Shown here piece by piece: positions 5,319-7,236 of a DNA stretch of 7,236 bases. A program made the position numbers and the translations under genes. The stretch comes from HGM12587 sp964561705. Lineage in GTDB: Bacteria > Bacillota > Clostridia > Lachnospirales > Lachnospiraceae. Position 1 is the stretch's first letter; each line of letters starts with the position of its first letter. Where the stretch lies: positions 1-7,236 of the forward strand of contig CAZLQJ010000076.1 in the NCBI GenBank assembly GCA_964561705.1. Direction: 5' to 3'. The notes beneath the pieces were generated by a model that saw only the letters and a program-made list of their open reading frames with translations, was not told the DNA's origin and did no database searches.

Positions 5319-6644
5319 GTGAATTTACTTAAAGAAGATATCAGCAGATTGTTTTACAAATTTCTGGTTCCTGCCATCAGCGGAGCCGTTGCAGTGGCAG
5401 CCTACAGCCTGGTAGATACCATTGCCATCGGACAAGGTGTGGGAGCCAATGGAGCGGCCGCCAACGCAGTCGTTCTTCCGATCTTTTCTCTGGCATCCTT
5501 TATTGCACTGGTGTTTGGCATTGGAGGCTGTGTCCTGCGAAGTCAGGCGAAAGGAGAGGGAAATGAGGAAAAAGGAAATGCCTATTTTACCTCAGCGACC
5601 GTTTTTCTGGGAATTGTTTCAGTGATCATCTGGATCCTGGGAATGATTTTTCAAGAGGACTTTTACCGACTGTGTGGTGCAGACGAAGCATTGCTGCCTT
5701 ATGCAAAAGAATATGGTCAGTGGATTTTTGCATTCCATCCAACCTTTGTATTTACCACATTTTTAAGCGGTTATATCAGAGCAGATGGATCCCCCAAATT
5801 TGTTATGCATGTCATGCTGGCCGGCGGTGTGGTCAATGTGATCGGAGATTATCTGTTTGTCTTTCCAATGCAGATGGGAATGACCGGAGCAGCATTGGCA
5901 ACTGTTTTGGGATCTACGCTTCAGGTCATTCTTTTGTTGGGTTATATCCTTTTTAAAAAGACTTCTTTGAGATTGGTAAAGCCTTATCGCTGGCTTCCGG
6001 CACTGAAAAAGATCCTGGTGGTAGGATTTGGGGCAGGTGTGGGATCACTTGCAGTACTTGTTGTGACCTTTATCACAAATAATCAGATCATGAAATATTC
6101 CGGTACGGCGGCACTTGCAGTCTATGGAATGCTCGGAACCATTGCAGCGGTGTTAAACAGTGTATTTTCCGGTGTGGGACAGGCGACGCAGCCAATCGTA
6201 TCGGAAAATTTCGGAGCGGGAAATTTGGATCGCTGTTGGGAAGCGGAAAAGCTTGGAATGAAAACGGCAGTGATCCTTGGGGTGATCTTTGCAGGATTAA
6301 GTATTGCATTTCCACTGCAGATTACAGCACTTTTTATGAAGATGACTGAGGAGATCCAGAAGATCGCACCTTATATTGTCAGGGTCTATGGTGTTTCTTT
6401 TATTCCTTTGTCCATCAACAGTTTTGTAATCTATTATCTGCAGTCGATTGCCTGTCCGAAAATGGCTACAGTGATATCACTTTTGCGTGGTGTGATCTTA
6501 AATAGCATTTTTCTCTTTGTATTTCCATGGATCATGGGAGAAAATGGGATCTGGTGGGCAATCCTGCTGGCAGAAGTGGCAGCCTTTGGGGCGGCGGCTG
6601 TGTGCATTGGAATTGAATTTAGAAAATATCAGAAACAAAGATAA
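5319..6644 (+). CDS. MATE-family multidrug efflux transporter (MepA-like)
   Basis: A 441-residue inner-membrane protein, normal for the family (about 450), with a pattern consistent with 12 helices in two six-helix halves. MATE pumps export cationic drugs and dyes in exchange for Na+ or H+. Family features include the N-terminal FLVPAISGAVAVAAYSLVDTI (about 15-35), ADGSPKFVM...VVNVIGDYLF in the first half (155-180), and GQATQPIVSENFGAG at the start of the second half (287-301), a MepA-type motif. A GTG start at 5319 is used, with CAGGAGA (5304-5310) 8 bases upstream. The gene has its own promoter and lies next to a BlaI-family regulator and an ABC exporter, which supports a detoxification role. 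No sign of damage is seen. The substrate cannot be told from sequence. Confidence 0.92.
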   Translation: MNLLKEDISRLFYKFLVPAISGAVAVAAYSLVDTIAIGQGVGANGAAANAVVLPIFSLASFIALVFGIGGCVLRSQAKGEGNEEKGNAYFTSATVFLGIVSVIIWILGMIFQEDFYRLCGADEALLPYAKEYGQWIFAFHPTFVFTTFLSGYIRADGSPKFVMHVMLAGGVVNVIGDYLFVFPMQMGMTGAALATVLGSTLQVILLLGYILFKKTSLRLVKPYRWLPALKKILVVGFGAGVGSLAVLVVTFITNNQIMKYSGTAALAVYGMLGTIAAVLNSVFSGVGQATQPIVSENFGAGNLDRCWEAEKLGMKTAVILGVIFAGLSIAFPLQITALFMKMTEEIQKIAPYIVRVYGVSFIPLSINSFVIYYLQSIACPKMATVISLLRGVILNSIFLFVFPWIMGENGIWWAILLAEVAAFGAAAVCIGIEFRKYQKQR

Positions 6645-6651
6645 AAGAAAA

Positions 6652-6685
6652 ATCCCTCAGGAAATTCCTGAGGGATAATTTTTTT
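6652..6685. terminator. Rho-independent terminator between convergent genes
   Basis: ATCCCTCAGG (6652-6661) and CCTGAGGGAT (6667-6676) form a perfect 10-base-pair stem with an AAATT loop. AA and then seven Ts follow (6679-6685). On the minus strand the stem is followed by a TTTTCTTTT stretch, so it can serve both the MATE gene and the phosphofructokinase gene. Confidence 0.92.
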
Positions 6686-6688
6686 CAA

Positions 6689-7236
6689 TTATTTTGCCTG
6701 TTCAAGAGCAAGAGTTTCTGTTGTGATATCACAAACTTCTGTTGGTCCGTAGTACTGAATTGCACCCGGATATACGAAGCATGTATCAACAGCCCATTCT
6801 TCACGGTGAGCTTCGAAGAATTTGAATGGTGCACCATCAAGTTCTACAAGTGCTTTTTTGATAACCGGCTTGTCTTCGCCATGTCTTCTTTCGATGTTCA
6901 TCATCTTTGTGATCGGCATACCGCCTGCAACCCATTCGTTTGCCGGCTGAGACAGGTTGGAAACTTTTGATAAGTATCCGTTGTAGCCGTACTGGATCAG
7001 CATGAATGCGTTGTATCCTAAAGAGTAGCAGTAGTCAGCATCAAAGTTAGATGGGAAAGCACATCTTCCTTCATAACCTAAGAAGTGATGAAGTGCATTG
7101 AATTTGCCTGTATATGTGCCTGCTGCTTTTCTAGCTGCTAATTTGTCAGCAACAAGTGCAGAGAATAATTTTTCAGATTCGATCAGGGAAACCTGTACGT
7201 TTCCGTGAGGATCTCTTTCTAAGAATAACTGCTGCT
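6689..7236 (-). CDS. pfp: Pyrophosphate-dependent 6-phosphofructokinase, C-terminal part
   Basis: The gene runs off the right edge; about 181 C-terminal residues are present, ending at TAA (6691-6689). The enzyme phosphorylates fructose 6-phosphate with PPi instead of ATP, reversibly, in cytoplasmic glycolysis. Recognisable family sequence includes ERDPHGNVQVS close to the edge, then FLGYEGRCAFPSNFDADYCY, LGYNAFMLIQYGYNGYLS and NEWVAGGMPITKMMN. The overall pattern fits the long (about 550-residue) plant/protist-like PFP clade found in many Clostridia rather than the short ATP-PFK. The open frame continues upstream through the window edge, so the methionine at 7003 is internal and not a start. 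Active-site segments that separate PPi from ATP use lie outside the window, so that assignment rests on similarity of the C-terminal part. Confidence 0.9.
   Translation of the reverse strand, partial: QQLFLERDPHGNVQVSLIESEKLFSALVADKLAARKAAGTYTGKFNALHHFLGYEGRCAFPSNFDADYCYSLGYNAFMLIQYGYNGYLSKVSNLSQPANEWVAGGMPITKMMNIERRHGEDKPVIKKALVELDGAPFKFFEAHREEWAVDTCFVYPGAIQYYGPTEVCDITTETLALEQAK

Noticed and set aside
5114..5332. Zero-frame 72-residue protein across the sensor remnant and into the MATE start
   Set aside because: After residue 19 it has no family resemblance, while the -1 frame restores the M56 pattern; it also runs through the MATE promoter.
1..7236. CRISPR arrays, tRNA or rRNA genes, insertion sequences, riboswitches
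   Set aside because: No regularly spaced repeats, cloverleaf-like sequences, transposase genes or recognisable riboswitch motifs were seen; the remaining open frames antisense to the transporter genes show only shadow translations.

Overview
The window looks like chromosomal DNA from a low- to mid-GC anaerobic Firmicute, most likely a gut Clostridia/Lachnospiraceae-type organism. This is an inference from gene content. It rests on two pyrophosphate-linked glycolytic enzymes (pyruvate phosphate dikinase and PPi-dependent phosphofructokinase), AGGAG-type ribosome binding sites, a BlaI/MecI regulator, a YheI/YheH-type ABC pair and a MepA-type MATE pump.

Layout. The C-terminal end of pyruvate phosphate dikinase (1-320, +) is followed by a strong hairpin and a small zinc-ribbon membrane protein (394-885, +). 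A perfect bidirectional terminator (925-967) separates that gene from a convergent two-gene operon (4557 to 1005, -). The operon encodes two 591-residue ABC half-transporters, which by motif asymmetry form a heterodimeric multidrug-type exporter. A 169-base divergent intergenic region (4558-4726) carries a strong promoter for the ABC operon and a BlaI-like palindrome in front of a BlaI/MecI-family repressor (4727-5071, +). The repressor is followed by a 43-codon remnant of its usual partner, a BlaR1/MecR1-type M56 sensor peptidase (5114-5244). Then come an extended -10 promoter, a MATE efflux gene (5319-6644, +), a bidirectional terminator, and the C-terminal part of PPi-dependent phosphofructokinase (6689-7236, -).

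How the genes may work together. The middle is a compact efflux island: ABC exporter, antibiotic-type repressor and MATE pump. It lies between two central-metabolism genes that both use pyrophosphate chemistry. In BlaI/BlaR1 systems the membrane sensor cleaves the repressor. Here the sensor is reduced to its first helix, so the repressor is an orphan, and both genes carry reading-frame anomalies.

Most notable observation. The repressor's zero frame stops early at 114 residues, but its conserved C-terminal helix continues intact in the -1 frame. The switch point is a canonical A AAA AAG heptamer in the correct phase, with an AAGGAG sequence 11 bases upstream, like the E. coli dnaX frameshift cassette. 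The sensor remnant also changes to the -1 frame at a correctly phased T TTT TTA heptamer. Programmed frameshifting, single-base deletions in homopolymers, and sequencing error are all possible, and sequence alone cannot separate them.
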